A stretch of DNA of 64,000 nucleotides from Nocardioides nematodiphilus (GTDB taxonomy: Bacteria; Actinomycetota; Actinomycetes; Propionibacteriales; Nocardioidaceae), in NCBI RefSeq assembly GCF_020216525.1, contig NZ_JAIWOY010000005.1:1-64000 (forward strand). Direction: 5' to 3'. Each line of letters opens with the position of its first letter. The first letter of the stretch is position 1. Under the pieces are notes generated by a model that made no database searches, was not told where the DNA came from, and saw only the letters and a list, made by a program, of their open reading frames with translations. Below are positions 1 through 7,868 of the stretch, piece by piece. The position numbers were made by a program, and so were the translations under genes.

Positions 1-62
1 ACCGGATGGTCGATGCCGGCCTGCTGGGCAAGAAGTCCGGCCACGGCTTCTACCCCTACTGA
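1..62 (+). CDS. 3-hydroxyacyl-CoA dehydrogenase, C-terminal fragment
   Basis: Only the last 19 codons are inside the window, read from base 3 to a TGA stop at 60-62. The peptide ends GLLGKKSGHGFYPY. The pattern G-x-L-G-(R/K)-K-(S/T)-G-x-G-F-Y-x-Y is the usual C-terminus of 3-hydroxybutyryl/3-hydroxyacyl-CoA dehydrogenases, the NAD-dependent third step of beta-oxidation or of butyrate/PHB metabolism. It converges on the ROK regulator with only 4 nt between the stops and no visible terminator. The call rests on the tail motif alone, so the exact substrate cannot be stated. Confidence 0.7.
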   Translation, partial: RMVDAGLLGKKSGHGFYPY

Positions 63-66
63 GCGA

Positions 67-1221
67 CTAGCCCTGGGCGCTGAGGAAGGTCGCCGGGTCG
101 TCGATGACCCGGCGGATCACCGAGCCGGCAGCGCCCCGGACGGCGGCGTCGGCGCCGAGGCTGGAGACCAGCAGCTCGGGCCCGACGGCATGGGCCGCCA
201 GCGAGTCCGCGACGGCCGGCGCGAGCCACGGGGCCAGCGCCGCGAAGACGCCGCCGAGCACCACCGCGTCCGGGTCGAGCAGGTTGGTCGCCGACGAGAG
301 CGCGACCCCGACCAGGCGGCCCGCGTCGGCCACCGCGCCGAGAGCGGTGGGCTCGCCCGCGGCGCAGCGCCGCTCGAGCTCGCCGCGCGAGTCGACGCCG
401 GCCGCCGCCAGGATCGCGTCCAGGCCGGCGAGCCTCTCGAGGCACCCACGGCCACCGCACGAGCAGGGCGGTCCGGCCGGGTCGACGACGACATGGCCGA
501 GCTCGCCGGCGCGAGCGTGCGCACCACGGAAGAGCTCGCCGTCGACGACGATGCCGGCGCCGATGCCGATCTCGCCGGAGACGTGCACGAAGTCCCGCGG
601 CACCTGCGCGCCGAACCAGAGCTCGCCGAGAGCGGCGAGGTTGGCCTCGTTCTCGATCGCGAGCCCGTACGCCGTCCGCGGTAGCGGCAGCTCCACCGGC
701 ACGTCGGCCCAGCCGAGGTTGGGCGCGCGGCTGATCGTGGTGCCGTCGGCCGCGCCGGGAACCGCGACGCAGGCGCCGGCCAGGGTCAGGCCCTGCTCGG
801 CTGCGGCGGTGACGGCCTCCTGGGCGAGCCGGCCCAGCTCCTCGAGCACCTCCACCGGAGGGCGGCCGCGGTTGTCGCGGGTGACGACGTGGCGGTAGCG
901 GACGGTGCCGCCGAGATCGACCATGAGCGCGGCGAGATAGTCGACGTTGAGCTCCAGGCCGAGACCCGCCGCCCCGCCACGATGCAGAGCGATCATCGCG
1001 CTCGGCCGCCCGCGGTCGCCGGCGCGGCCGGGCACCGCCTCGGTCTCCTCGACCAGGCCGGCGGTGACCAGGTCCGTGACGAGACCGGAGATCGACGACT
1101 TCGTGAGACCGGTCGCGGTGGCGGTCTGGACGCGGGTGATCGTCCCGGCGTCAGCGATGGCGCGCAGGACCAGGGCGAGGTTGCTCGCCCGCATCTGCGC
1201 GTGCTGTACCGGACCGGCCAT
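67..1221 (-). CDS. ROK-family transcriptional repressor, likely of xylose genes
   Basis: About 384 aa. An N-terminal winged-helix segment (TRVQTATATGLTKSSISGL) is followed by a ROK sugar-binding fold with the ENEANL motif and the zinc motif CSCGGRGC near residue 255. This is the architecture of XylR/NagC-type ROK repressors, which release DNA on sugar binding. It is divergent from xylA-xylB, so xylose is the likely inducer (inference). An upstream in-frame start at 1257 exists. I prefer 1221 because a promoter (TTGTCA, 17 nt, TCTAAT) ends 7 nt before that ATG, giving a near-leaderless message. A GTTCA half-site lies in the promoter spacer, so autoregulation is plausible. Confidence 0.85.
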   Translation of the reverse strand: MAGPVQHAQMRASNLALVLRAIADAGTITRVQTATATGLTKSSISGLVTDLVTAGLVEETEAVPGRAGDRGRPSAMIALHRGGAAGLGLELNVDYLAALMVDLGGTVRYRHVVTRDNRGRPPVEVLEELGRLAQEAVTAAAEQGLTLAGACVAVPGAADGTTISRAPNLGWADVPVELPLPRTAYGLAIENEANLAALGELWFGAQVPRDFVHVSGEIGIGAGIVVDGELFRGAHARAGELGHVVVDPAGPPCSCGGRGCLERLAGLDAILAAAGVDSRGELERRCAAGEPTALGAVADAGRLVGVALSSATNLLDPDAVVLGGVFAALAPWLAPAVADSLAAHAVGPELLVSSLGADAAVRGAAGSVIRRVIDDPATFLSAQG

Positions 1222-1228
1222 GCCGGTG

Positions 1229-1257
1229 ATTAGACCAAGACCTGAACACCTTGACAA
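1229..1257 (-). promoter_or_regulatory. Promoter of the ROK regulator
   Basis: Read on the minus strand: -35 TTGTCA (1257-1252), 17-nt spacer, -10 TCTAAT (1234-1229), then 7 nt to the ATG. The spacer holds a GTTCA half-site (1247-1243) matching the arms of the operator in front of xylA. Inferred from consensus and position only. Confidence 0.5.
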
Positions 1258-1272
1258 CTCTGCCGCGCCCGC

Positions 1273-1301
1273 TTGACATCACGCGGTGATGCGGGTTGGA
1301 T
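1273..1301 (+). promoter_or_regulatory. xylAB promoter
   Basis: -35 TTGACA at 1273-1278, 17-nt spacer, -10 TTGGAT at 1296-1301. Transcription would start near 1308, just before the palindrome at 1312-1326, giving a leader of about 48 nt before xylA. Confidence 0.5.
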
Positions 1302-1311
1302 CACACTAATA

Positions 1312-1326
1312 GTTCACAACCTGAAC
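1312..1326. promoter_or_regulatory. Candidate XylR/ROK operator
   Basis: Perfect inverted repeat GTTCA-N5-TGAAC, placed over the expected start of xylAB transcription where a bound repressor would block RNA polymerase. The same half-site recurs inside the divergent regulator promoter. The assignment to the adjacent ROK protein is inferred from position. Confidence 0.5.
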
Positions 1327-1355
1327 GAAATACTTCCCTGGAAAGGATGCGTGCG

Positions 1356-2513
1356 ATGGGCGACTACAAGGCCACCCCCGCTGACAAGTTCACCTTCGGT
1401 CTGTGGACCGTCGGCTGGCAGGGCGTCGACGTCTTCGGTGGCGCGGTGCGTCCGCCGATGGAGACGGCTCACGCGGTGGGCAAGCTCGCCGAGCTCGGTG
1501 CGTACGGTGTGACGTTCCACGACAACGACGTCTTCGAGTTCGACGCCAGCGAGTCCGAGCGTCTCGCCAAGATCGACACGTTCCGCAAGGCCGTCGAGGC
1601 CAACGGCCTCAAGGTGCCGATGGTCACCACCAACACCTTCGGCCACCCGGTCTTCAAGGACGGCGGCTTCACCTCGAACGACCGCCGCGTGCGTCGCTTC
1701 GCGCTCGCCAAGATCGCCAAGAACATCGACCTCGCCGCCGAGCTCGGCGCCGAGACGTACGTGTTCTGGGGCGGCCGCGAGGGCGCGGAGAGCAACTTCG
1801 CCAAGAACGTCGGCGACGCGCTCGACCGCTTCCGCGAGGGCTTCAACACCCTGACGGCCTACGTCAAGGAGCAGGGCTACAACATCCGCTTCGCGATCGA
1901 GCCCAAGCCCAACGAGCCCCGTGGCGACATCCTCCTGCCGACGATCGGTCACGCCCTGGCGTTCATCGACACCCTCGACGACTCCGAGATGGTCGGCCTC
2001 AACCCGGAGACGGGCCACGAGGAGATGGCGGGCCTCAACTTCGCCGCCGGCATCGGCCAGGCGCTGTGGCACAAGAAGCTCTTCCACATCGACCTCAACG
2101 GCCAGCACGGTCCCCGCTTCGACCAGGACCTGCGCTTCGGCGCCGGCAACCTGCGTGGCGCGTTCAACCTGGTCGACCTGCTCGAGTCCAGCGGCTACGA
2201 CGGCCCGCGTCACTTCGACTTCAAGCCGCCGCGGACCGAGGACGAGGAGGGCGTGTGGGCCTCCGCCGAGGGCGGTATCCGCAACTACCTCATCCTCAAG
2301 GAGCGCGCCGCCGCGTTCCGTGCCGACCCCGAGGTCCAGGCCGCCCTGCAGCGCTCGGGTCTCGACCAGCTGGCCGCCCCGACCCTGGCCGAGGGCGAGT
2401 CGCTGGCGACGGTGCGCGACGAGGAGTTCGACATCGACGCCATGGCCAGCCACGGCTTCGCCTTCGAGCAGCTCGACCAGCTCGCCATGGAGCACCTGCT
2501 CGGCGCTCGCTGA
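1356..2513 (+). CDS. xylA: Xylose isomerase
   Basis: Interconverts D-xylose and D-xylulose in the cytoplasm; a metal-dependent TIM-barrel tetramer. The 385-aa product has the Streptomyces-type N-terminus ([13 protein letters not shown]), the catalytic H55/D58 pair in TFHDND, the [10 protein letters not shown] metal/substrate segment, and [20 protein letters not shown] with the second metal-site residues. Length is normal for class I enzymes. I chose ATG 1356 (8 nt after GGAAAGG at 1340-1346) over the in-frame ATG at 1347, which touches the ribosome site, and over frames further upstream, which would include the operator. First gene of an operon with xylB 61 nt downstream. Confidence 0.97.
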   Translation: MGDYKATPADKFTFGLWTVGWQGVDVFGGAVRPPMETAHAVGKLAELGAYGVTFHDNDVFEFDASESERLAKIDTFRKAVEANGLKVPMVTTNTFGHPVFKDGGFTSNDRRVRRFALAKIAKNIDLAAELGAETYVFWGGREGAESNFAKNVGDALDRFREGFNTLTAYVKEQGYNIRFAIEPKPNEPRGDILLPTIGHALAFIDTLDDSEMVGLNPETGHEEMAGLNFAAGIGQALWHKKLFHIDLNGQHGPRFDQDLRFGAGNLRGAFNLVDLLESSGYDGPRHFDFKPPRTEDEEGVWASAEGGIRNYLILKERAAAFRADPEVQAALQRSGLDQLAAPTLAEGESLATVRDEEFDIDAMASHGFAFEQLDQLAMEHLLGAR

Positions 2514-2574
2514 GCATCCGTCCCACCTGCTCCACCAGTTGCGCTGACTGACCGCTGACCGAAAGAGACCGCAG

Positions 2575-3969
2575 ATGACGCTCGTCGCAGGAGTCGACTC
2601 CTCGACCCAGTCGTGCAAGATCGTCGTACGCGACGCCGAGACCGGGGCGCTCGTCCGCTCCGGCTCGGCGAAGCACCCCGACGGCACCGAGGTCCACCCC
2701 GACCACTGGTGGTCGGCCCTTCAGGAGGCCGCTACCGCGGCCGGTGGGCTCGACGACGTCGCTGCGATCTCGGTCGGCGGTCAGCAGCACGGGATGGTCT
2801 GCCTCGACCAGGCAGGCGATGTCGTACGGCCGGCCCTGCTGTGGAACGACACCCGTTCCGCGCAGGCCGCCACCGACCTCAACAACGAGCTGGGCAACAA
2901 GGCCTGGGCCGACGCGGTCGGCTCGGTCCTGGTCGCCAGCTTCACCATCACCAAGCTGCGCTGGTTGCGTGACAACGAGCCGGACAACGCGGCTCGCGTC
3001 GCCGCGGTCTGCCTCCCGCACGACTGGCTGACCTGGAAGCTGTCGGGCTCCACGGACATCAACGACCTGGTCACCGACCGCTCCGACGCGAGCGGCACCG
3101 GCTACTGGTCGGCCAAGGACGGGTACCGCCTCGACCTGCTCAAGCTGGCCTTCGGCCGCGACGACCTCGTCCTGCCGCGCGTGCTCGGCCCGGCCGAGTC
3201 GGGTCTCGCGACCCCGGCCGGCGCCATCCTCGGCGCCGGTGCCGGTGACAACGCGGGCTCGGCCCTCGGCCTCGGCGCCATCCCGGGCGACGTCGTCCTC
3301 TCCATCGGCACCTCCGGCGTCGCCTGCGCCGTCTCGGAGGTCCCCGCGGCTGACGTCACCGGCACGGTCGCCGGCTTCGCCGACGCCACCGGCCGGTCGC
3401 TGCCGCTGGTCGCGACCCTCAACGCCGCCCGTGTCCTGGCCTCGACCGCCGCGATGCTCGATGTCGATCTCGACAGGCTCGCCGAGCTGGCCCTCTCCGC
3501 GCCCTCCGGCGCCGACGGCCTCGTCCTGGTCCCGTTCCTCGAGGGCGAGCGCACCCCGAACCGTCCCCACGCCAAGGGCGCCTTCCACGGCCTGACGCTG
3601 CACACCATGACGCCGGCCCACGTCGCCCGCGCCGCGGTCGAAGGACTGCTGTGCGGTCTCGCCGACGGCATCGACGCCCTCGTCGCGCAGGGCGTCGACG
3701 TGAAGCGGATCCTGCTGGTCGGCGGCGGCGCCAAGTCCGCCGCGGTCCGCCAGATCGCCCCGATCGTTCTCGGCCGTCCGGTCGTCGTCCCGGAGCCGGG
3801 CGAGTACGTCGCCGACGGCGCCGCCCGCCAGGCCGCCTGGGCGCTCTCCGGCGACGCGGAGGCGCCGGTCTGGAACGCCGGCGGCGTCGAGACGTACGAG
3901 GCCCCGGTCGACCCGGCCGTCCGCGCTCGCTACGCCGAGGTCCGCGACCTGACCGAGGGTGTTGTCTGA
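2575..3969 (+). CDS. xylB: Xylulokinase
   Basis: ATP-dependent phosphorylation of D-xylulose to xylulose 5-phosphate, feeding the pentose phosphate pathway. 464 aa, FGGY kinase family. The N-terminal phosphate-binding loop reads VDSSTQSCK, the substrate motif is GGQQHGMV, and the C-terminal nucleotide-binding part contains LLVGGGAKS and DGAARQAAW. Slightly shorter than the E. coli enzyme, as usual for actinobacteria. A GAAAGAGA ribosome site precedes the ATG. Co-transcribed with xylA, and a strong hairpin follows the stop. No xylose transporter is adjacent. Confidence 0.95.
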   Translation: MTLVAGVDSSTQSCKIVVRDAETGALVRSGSAKHPDGTEVHPDHWWSALQEAATAAGGLDDVAAISVGGQQHGMVCLDQAGDVVRPALLWNDTRSAQAATDLNNELGNKAWADAVGSVLVASFTITKLRWLRDNEPDNAARVAAVCLPHDWLTWKLSGSTDINDLVTDRSDASGTGYWSAKDGYRLDLLKLAFGRDDLVLPRVLGPAESGLATPAGAILGAGAGDNAGSALGLGAIPGDVVLSIGTSGVACAVSEVPAADVTGTVAGFADATGRSLPLVATLNAARVLASTAAMLDVDLDRLAELALSAPSGADGLVLVPFLEGERTPNRPHAKGAFHGLTLHTMTPAHVARAAVEGLLCGLADGIDALVAQGVDVKRILLVGGGAKSAAVRQIAPIVLGRPVVVPEPGEYVADGAARQAAWALSGDAEAPVWNAGGVETYEAPVDPAVRARYAEVRDLTEGVV

Positions 3970-3990
3970 CCCGACCGATTCCTTCCTGGG

Positions 3991-4021
3991 ACGGGCCCGT
4001 GTGCGCTGCACACGGGCCCGT
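3991..4021 (+). terminator. Terminator after xylB
   Basis: Perfect 14-bp stem (3991-4004 with 4008-4021), 3-nt loop, GC-rich, 22 nt after the xylB stop. There is no U-tract, which is usual for actinobacterial intrinsic terminators. Confidence 0.75.
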
Positions 4022-4124
4022 TCGCATCTGGATCGCGGGTCGCTTCGAGGGGAGCGAGCGCAAGGCCCCCGCCCGTCCGCGAGCTGGGCATCCGGCAGGA
4101 GGCGCCGTGTGGCAATAGCAGCGG

Positions 4125-4583
4125 CTAGAGGCGCGGCGGCGCCTCGTAGGCGGTGCCCGTGGTGATCTTCAGCGACGCCACGTCACTGGTGCTCCACGAC
4201 TTCTCGTACGTGCGGCGGTAGCCGGTGTGGACGATCCGCCACCCGTCGGGCGTCCGCACGCAGTGGTCCTCGTAGAACGCCGCGCCCTCGAGCGCGAAGC
4301 TCAGCTCCGGCGCGAGCACGGTGTCCTCGAGGTACCAGATCGCGGTCGCCTCGTCGCCGCTCACCTCGATCTCGGGGTGGTGGGCGGTGTGCATCGTGAT
4401 CAGCCCGGGGCCGAGGTTGGCGCGCATGTAGCCGACCAGCTCGTCGCGCGATCCGAAGGCGAGTCCGGCGTAGTCGGCGGTGGCCTCCGGGACGAAGCAC
4501 GCGGCGAACTCGTCCCACTGCTTGAGGTCCAGGGTGCGGAGGTAGCGGTACTTCAGGCGCTCCAGCGCGTAGCGGTCGTCCAT
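4125..4583 (-). CDS. SnoaL-like / NTF2-fold protein
   Basis: 152 aa. The pattern ALERLKYRYLRTLD near the N-terminus, followed by W-x-E-F-A-x-C-F and a curved beta-sheet with a buried pocket (HHPEIEVSGDEATAIWYLED), is typical of the SnoaL-like family. These small enzymes or binding proteins are common in steroid and polyketide metabolism. The exact reaction is unknown. I chose ATG 4583 because a -10 box TACGAT lies 6 nt upstream on the minus strand, a leaderless arrangement. A KstR-like palindrome covers the matching -35 position. Longer in-frame starts would include that operator. Convergent with xylB. Confidence 0.8.
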   Translation of the reverse strand: MDDRYALERLKYRYLRTLDLKQWDEFAACFVPEATADYAGLAFGSRDELVGYMRANLGPGLITMHTAHHPEIEVSGDEATAIWYLEDTVLAPELSFALEGAAFYEDHCVRTPDGWRIVHTGYRRTYEKSWSTSDVASLKITTGTAYEAPPRL

Positions 4584-4589
4584 GACCGG

Positions 4590-4595
4590 ATCGTA
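4590..4595 (-). promoter_or_regulatory. -10 element of the SnoaL-like gene
   Basis: TACGAT on the minus strand followed by 6 nt and the ATG. The position 17 nt further upstream (4618-4613, TAGAAC) serves as -35 and is part of the palindrome at 4605-4618. Confidence 0.45.
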
Positions 4596-4604
4596 GTTCA
4601 GAAC

Positions 4605-4618
4605 GAGAACACGTTCTA
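4605..4618. promoter_or_regulatory. KstR-like operator
   Basis: On the minus strand the site reads TAGAACGTGTTCTC. The KstR consensus TNNAACNNGTTNNA, known from cholesterol-catabolism regulation in mycobacteria and rhodococci, is matched at every fixed position except the last (C instead of A). The core AGAAC-N2-GTTCT is a perfect inverted repeat, and the site covers the -35 of the SnoaL-like gene. Control by KstR itself is inferred; another TetR protein could bind. Confidence 0.55.
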
Positions 4619-4712
4619 GTATTGTGCGGGTCCGAATGACCGGTCCAGACCGATGCGGGACGGGTTCGCGATTCGGCTGCGGGGAGGTCGTTGAATGGTT
4701 CATGATGGTCCT

Positions 4713-4746
4713 GCTGGGGCGGAGGACCCGAGACCTTCGCCCCAGC
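4713..4746. repeat. Long inverted repeat (hairpin)
   Basis: Arms of 13 nt (4713-4725 and 4734-4746) pair fully except for one G-U, with an 8-nt loop. It stands alone in the intergenic region, about 130 nt upstream of the SnoaL-like start and 360 nt upstream of pckG. It could be a terminator, a regulatory hairpin or a remnant; no neighbouring gene clearly owns it. Confidence 0.4.
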
Positions 4747-5066
4747 ACTCACGCCCGGATCGCGACCATCACCGAACCCCATCGGTACCCCACATTGGCC
4801 GCGCTCCGGGCGTGACTCCATTTCGAGGCTCCGCGCCACCAGGCCGGCCTCCCGCCGACCTCTCCGGACCCTCCTTCGCAACCACAAGCGCCCTCGCGAA
4901 AGCTCCTCGAGAAGGGCCCGCGAAGGACGCCTCTCGGCCTGCGGGAAACAGCCCTTTTGCCCCTCGAAAGTGGAAGTCAGATTTGGATCGATCCATTCGT
5001 CCAGAGGGTGACGCACGACTCATTCTGGGTAACAGGACGGCGGTCTGGAGGCCCATTTTCCTCCGG

Positions 5067-5072
5067 TAGCGT
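5067..5072 (+). promoter_or_regulatory. Possible pckG -10 element
   Basis: TAGCGT, matching the actinobacterial TANNNT pattern, 31 nt before the pckG ATG. No convincing -35 is seen. Confidence 0.3.
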
Positions 5073-5103
5073 GCCTGCATCCTCGGCAAGAAGGGTTGCG
5101 GAA

Positions 5104-6942
5104 ATGGTTGACGTTGAGAAGGTCCTCGACGATGCAGGACTCACGAACAAGCACGTGCGGGAGTACGTCGCTTACTGGGCCGGTATCACTGGTGCGGACG
5201 CCGTCGAGGTGGTCAGCGCGGAGGACGATGCCCGTCTGCTCGAGGAGTCCCTCGCTGCCGGTGAGATCCTTCCGGTGGAGGGCGGTCGGTACTACAGCCG
5301 CTCCTACTTCAAGGACACCGCGCGCACCGAGGAGCGCACGGTCGTCGCGACCTCGAACGAGGTCGACAAGGGCGCGTACAACAACTGGCGCCCCGCCGAG
5401 GAGACGGTCAGGACGCTCACCGAGCGCATGACCGGCGCCTCCCGGGGCAAGACGATGTACGTCATCCCCTACCTGATGGCGCCCCAGGGCAGCGCGCTGG
5501 AGAAGTACGCCGCCGGCGTGCAGCTCACCGACAGCCGCCCGGTCGTCAACCAGATGATCCGGATGGCCCGCGTGGGCATCAGCTACATCAACGAGCTGGC
5601 CGACCAGGACTCCTTCGTCCGCGCGGTCCACGTCGAGGGCGACCTGCCGAACCTGGGCCAGGGCACCCCGAACGACCAGCGGCTGTTCGCCACGGTCGCC
5701 GACCAGCGCACGATCCTGCACTTCGGCTCCTCGTACGGCGGCAACGCGCTGCTCGGCAAGATCGCCCACGGTCTGCGCCAGGCCTGTTACGACGGCTGGG
5801 CCTCCAAGGAGTTCCTCGCCGAGCAGTTCCTGCTGCTGGGGATCAAGGACAAGCAGACCGGCAAGACGTTCCACGTCGTCGGCGGCTTCCCGAGCGCCTC
5901 CGGCAAGACCAACCTCTCGATGACGCTGGCGCCCGACGTGCTCGGTGACCGCTACGAGGTCACCTTCTACGGCGACGACATCGCCTGGATGTGGGTCGAC
6001 GAGGAGGGCAAGGTCCGGGCGTTCAACCCCGAGTACGGCGTCTTCGGCGTCGCCCGCGACACCAACGAGCAGACCAACCCGGGTGCCGTCGAGGCGATCC
6101 TGCCGGGCACCGGCGCCATCTTCACCAACGTCGCCTACAACGAGAAGACCCAGGACGTGTGGTGGGAGGGCAAGACCAAGCACCACCCCGACGACCTGGA
6201 CGGCTGGCTGGACTGGAAGGGCGAGCGGATCGCCGACCGCGGTCCCGGCGAGCAGAGCGAGCCGTGGGCACACCCCAACAGCCGTTTCACCACGCCGATC
6301 GCGCACGTCCCCAACGCTGCTCCCGACTTCGACGACCCGGCCGGCGTCGTCGTCGACGCGATCATCTTCGGTGGCCGCACGCGTGACCGCGAGCCCCTGG
6401 TCCGGGCGATCACCGACATCGCCGAGGGCGTCTACGACGGCATGACCCTCGGTGCGGAGGCGACGTTCGCCGCCGACGGTCTCGACGGCCAGCTCCGCTA
6501 CGACCCCATGTCGATGCGTCCCTTCATGGCGTACGAGGAGGGCGACTACGCGCAGCACTGGCTGAACATCATCGGCAAGGCCACCCAGCCGCCGATCTTC
6601 GCCCACGTCAACTGGTTCCAGCGCGACCCGAAGGATGGCCACTTCCTCTGGAACGGCTTCCGCGACAACGTGCGGGCCCTGCTGTGGCTGCAGCAGTACC
6701 AGGCCGGCGAGGTCGAGGGTGTGGTGTCGCCCGTCGGCGTCCTGCCGAAGGCCGAGGAGCTCAACCTCGAGGGCATGTCCTTCCGGGACGGCGATCTCGA
6801 GAAGCTGCTCTCCATCGACGTCGAGCGCTGGCGTCAGGAGATGGGCTTCCGCGAGGAGCACCTCAAGCAGTTCCGCCTGCCCGAGGAGATCTGGGAGGCG
6901 CACCGTCGCGTCGCCAAGGCCCTGGATGAGGCTGCCGGCTGA
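5104..6942 (+). CDS. pckG: Phosphoenolpyruvate carboxykinase (GTP)
   Basis: Converts oxaloacetate and GTP to PEP, GDP and CO2; the gluconeogenic and anaplerotic node. 612 aa, the usual length for the GTP class. Landmarks are the substrate segment HFGSSYGGNALLGKI, the P-loop near residue 260 (GGFPSASGKTN), the metal segment FYGDDIAWMW, and the C-terminal FAHVNWFQRD. The P-loop cysteine normal in GTP-type enzymes (PSACGKTN) is serine here. ATG 5104 opens MVDVEKVLDD; an extension upstream would add about 50 unconserved residues. The ribosome site is weak. A strong hairpin ends the transcription unit. Confidence 0.96.
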   Translation: MVDVEKVLDDAGLTNKHVREYVAYWAGITGADAVEVVSAEDDARLLEESLAAGEILPVEGGRYYSRSYFKDTARTEERTVVATSNEVDKGAYNNWRPAEETVRTLTERMTGASRGKTMYVIPYLMAPQGSALEKYAAGVQLTDSRPVVNQMIRMARVGISYINELADQDSFVRAVHVEGDLPNLGQGTPNDQRLFATVADQRTILHFGSSYGGNALLGKIAHGLRQACYDGWASKEFLAEQFLLLGIKDKQTGKTFHVVGGFPSASGKTNLSMTLAPDVLGDRYEVTFYGDDIAWMWVDEEGKVRAFNPEYGVFGVARDTNEQTNPGAVEAILPGTGAIFTNVAYNEKTQDVWWEGKTKHHPDDLDGWLDWKGERIADRGPGEQSEPWAHPNSRFTTPIAHVPNAAPDFDDPAGVVVDAIIFGGRTRDREPLVRAITDIAEGVYDGMTLGAEATFAADGLDGQLRYDPMSMRPFMAYEEGDYAQHWLNIIGKATQPPIFAHVNWFQRDPKDGHFLWNGFRDNVRALLWLQQYQAGEVEGVVSPVGVLPKAEELNLEGMSFRDGDLEKLLSIDVERWRQEMGFREEHLKQFRLPEEIWEAHRRVAKALDEAAG

Positions 6943-6962
6943 TCGCCGTCCCCTGCTTGTCA

Positions 6963-6998
6963 CCGAAGCCCTGACCGCCCCCGCGGTCAGGGCTTCGG
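6963..6998 (+). terminator. Terminator after pckG
   Basis: Perfect 16-bp stem (6963-6978 with 6983-6998), CCCC loop, 20 nt after the pckG stop. It may also serve the convergent protease gene. Confidence 0.8.
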
Positions 6999-7026
6999 CG
7001 TTCGTGGGCCCGCCTGGGGGCGGGCG

Positions 7027-7734
7027 TCAGCAGCTCGTACGGCTGCTGAGATCGTGCAGGCCGGCGCGGTCGCCGGGCCCGAGGTGGGGCCGCGACCAGT
7101 TGCCGAGCCCCTCGTACATGACGTTGGCCTTGGACTCGCTGTGGCCGAGGCCCATCGCGTGCCCGAGCTCGTGCAGCAGCAGGCTCTGCAGGGTGGCGCC
7201 GTTCTTGCCGATCGCGGTGCTGAGGTGCGCGCTCTTGTCGATCACGACGCCCGCGCTCTCGACGCGCCACTGCGTGCCGATCCGGCTGTACGAGGTGCCG
7301 GGGCCGCCCAGGCCGATCACGTTGCCGGCCAGCCGCGGCACCACCGAGGACGTCGTCCAGGCGACGTAGAGCGCGTCGTCGGGCACCTGCTCGATCGTGC
7401 TGCGGCCCTTGCGGAACGGCACCACGCTGGTGGAGCCGGCGTAGCGGAAGGTGAAGCCGGTCGCGTCGGCGATCTGGCGGAGCGCGGCACGCAGGACCGT
7501 GAGGTTGCGGCGCGGAGTGCCGGCGAGATTCACCCGGTACGGGATCGCCTCGCAGCCGTCCCATCGGAACGGGAACGACGGGTCCTCCAGCGTCCACGAC
7601 GAGGCCCGGCTCGAGACCGGCGCGCTCGTCGCCTTCGCAGCCCTGGGCTTCGTGGCATGGGCGGGGGCCAGCGGGGCGGCGGTCAGGACCACAGCGCTGG
7701 CGACGGAGGCGAGGAGTCGTACGGAGTGCTTCAT
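7027..7734 (-). CDS. Secreted matrixin-like zinc metalloprotease
   Basis: 235 aa with a classical Sec signal peptide (MKHSVRLLASVASAVVL, cleavage near APAHA). The mature domain contains the metzincin zinc motif HELGHAMGLGHS (HExxHxxGxxH) and a Met-turn (NVMYEG), so it should be an active exported endopeptidase. The fold is short, like minimal matrixins (peptidase M10). Substrate unknown. It is a single gene, convergent with pckG and divergent from the COG4705-like membrane gene. Cysteines near both ends of the mature part could form a disulfide. Confidence 0.85.
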   Translation of the reverse strand: MKHSVRLLASVASAVVLTAAPLAPAHATKPRAAKATSAPVSSRASSWTLEDPSFPFRWDGCEAIPYRVNLAGTPRRNLTVLRAALRQIADATGFTFRYAGSTSVVPFRKGRSTIEQVPDDALYVAWTTSSVVPRLAGNVIGLGGPGTSYSRIGTQWRVESAGVVIDKSAHLSTAIGKNGATLQSLLLHELGHAMGLGHSESKANVMYEGLGNWSRPHLGPGDRAGLHDLSSRTSC

Positions 7735-7855
7735 GGCGATCGCCGTATTGATCGGCGGGAGTTGCCCTGGGGTGAGGACTAGTCATCACCCTGGTCGTGC
7801 GCCGGGAGTGCCCCGGCCCGGGCCGCTGGTCAGGTGGGGGTCAGCAGGACCTCCC

Positions 7856-7861
7856 TACCGT
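7856..7861 (+). promoter_or_regulatory. -10 element of the COG4705-like gene
   Basis: TACCGT followed by 7 nt and the ATG at 7869, consistent with a leaderless or nearly leaderless mRNA. Confidence 0.4.
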
Positions 7862-7868
7862 CGGGGCC

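Larger units (their letters stand above)
4584..5103. other. 520-nt divergent intergenic region
   Basis: Lies between the SnoaL-like gene and pckG. It holds the KstR-like operator, a long hairpin at 4713-4746 and a possible pckG -10 (TAGCGT, 5067-5072). Open frames here have no ribosome site and no recognisable protein sequence, so I treat the region as non-coding. Confidence 0.5.

Noticed and set aside
2296..4011. Long open frame on the minus strand across xylA and xylB
   Set aside because: Antisense of conserved genes in a high-GC genome; composition biased to Arg, Gly, Asp with no recognisable domain.
5020..6963. Minus-strand frame of more than 640 codons opposite pckG
   Set aside because: Shadow of pckG codon bias; repetitive Val/Gly/Asp sequence, no motif.
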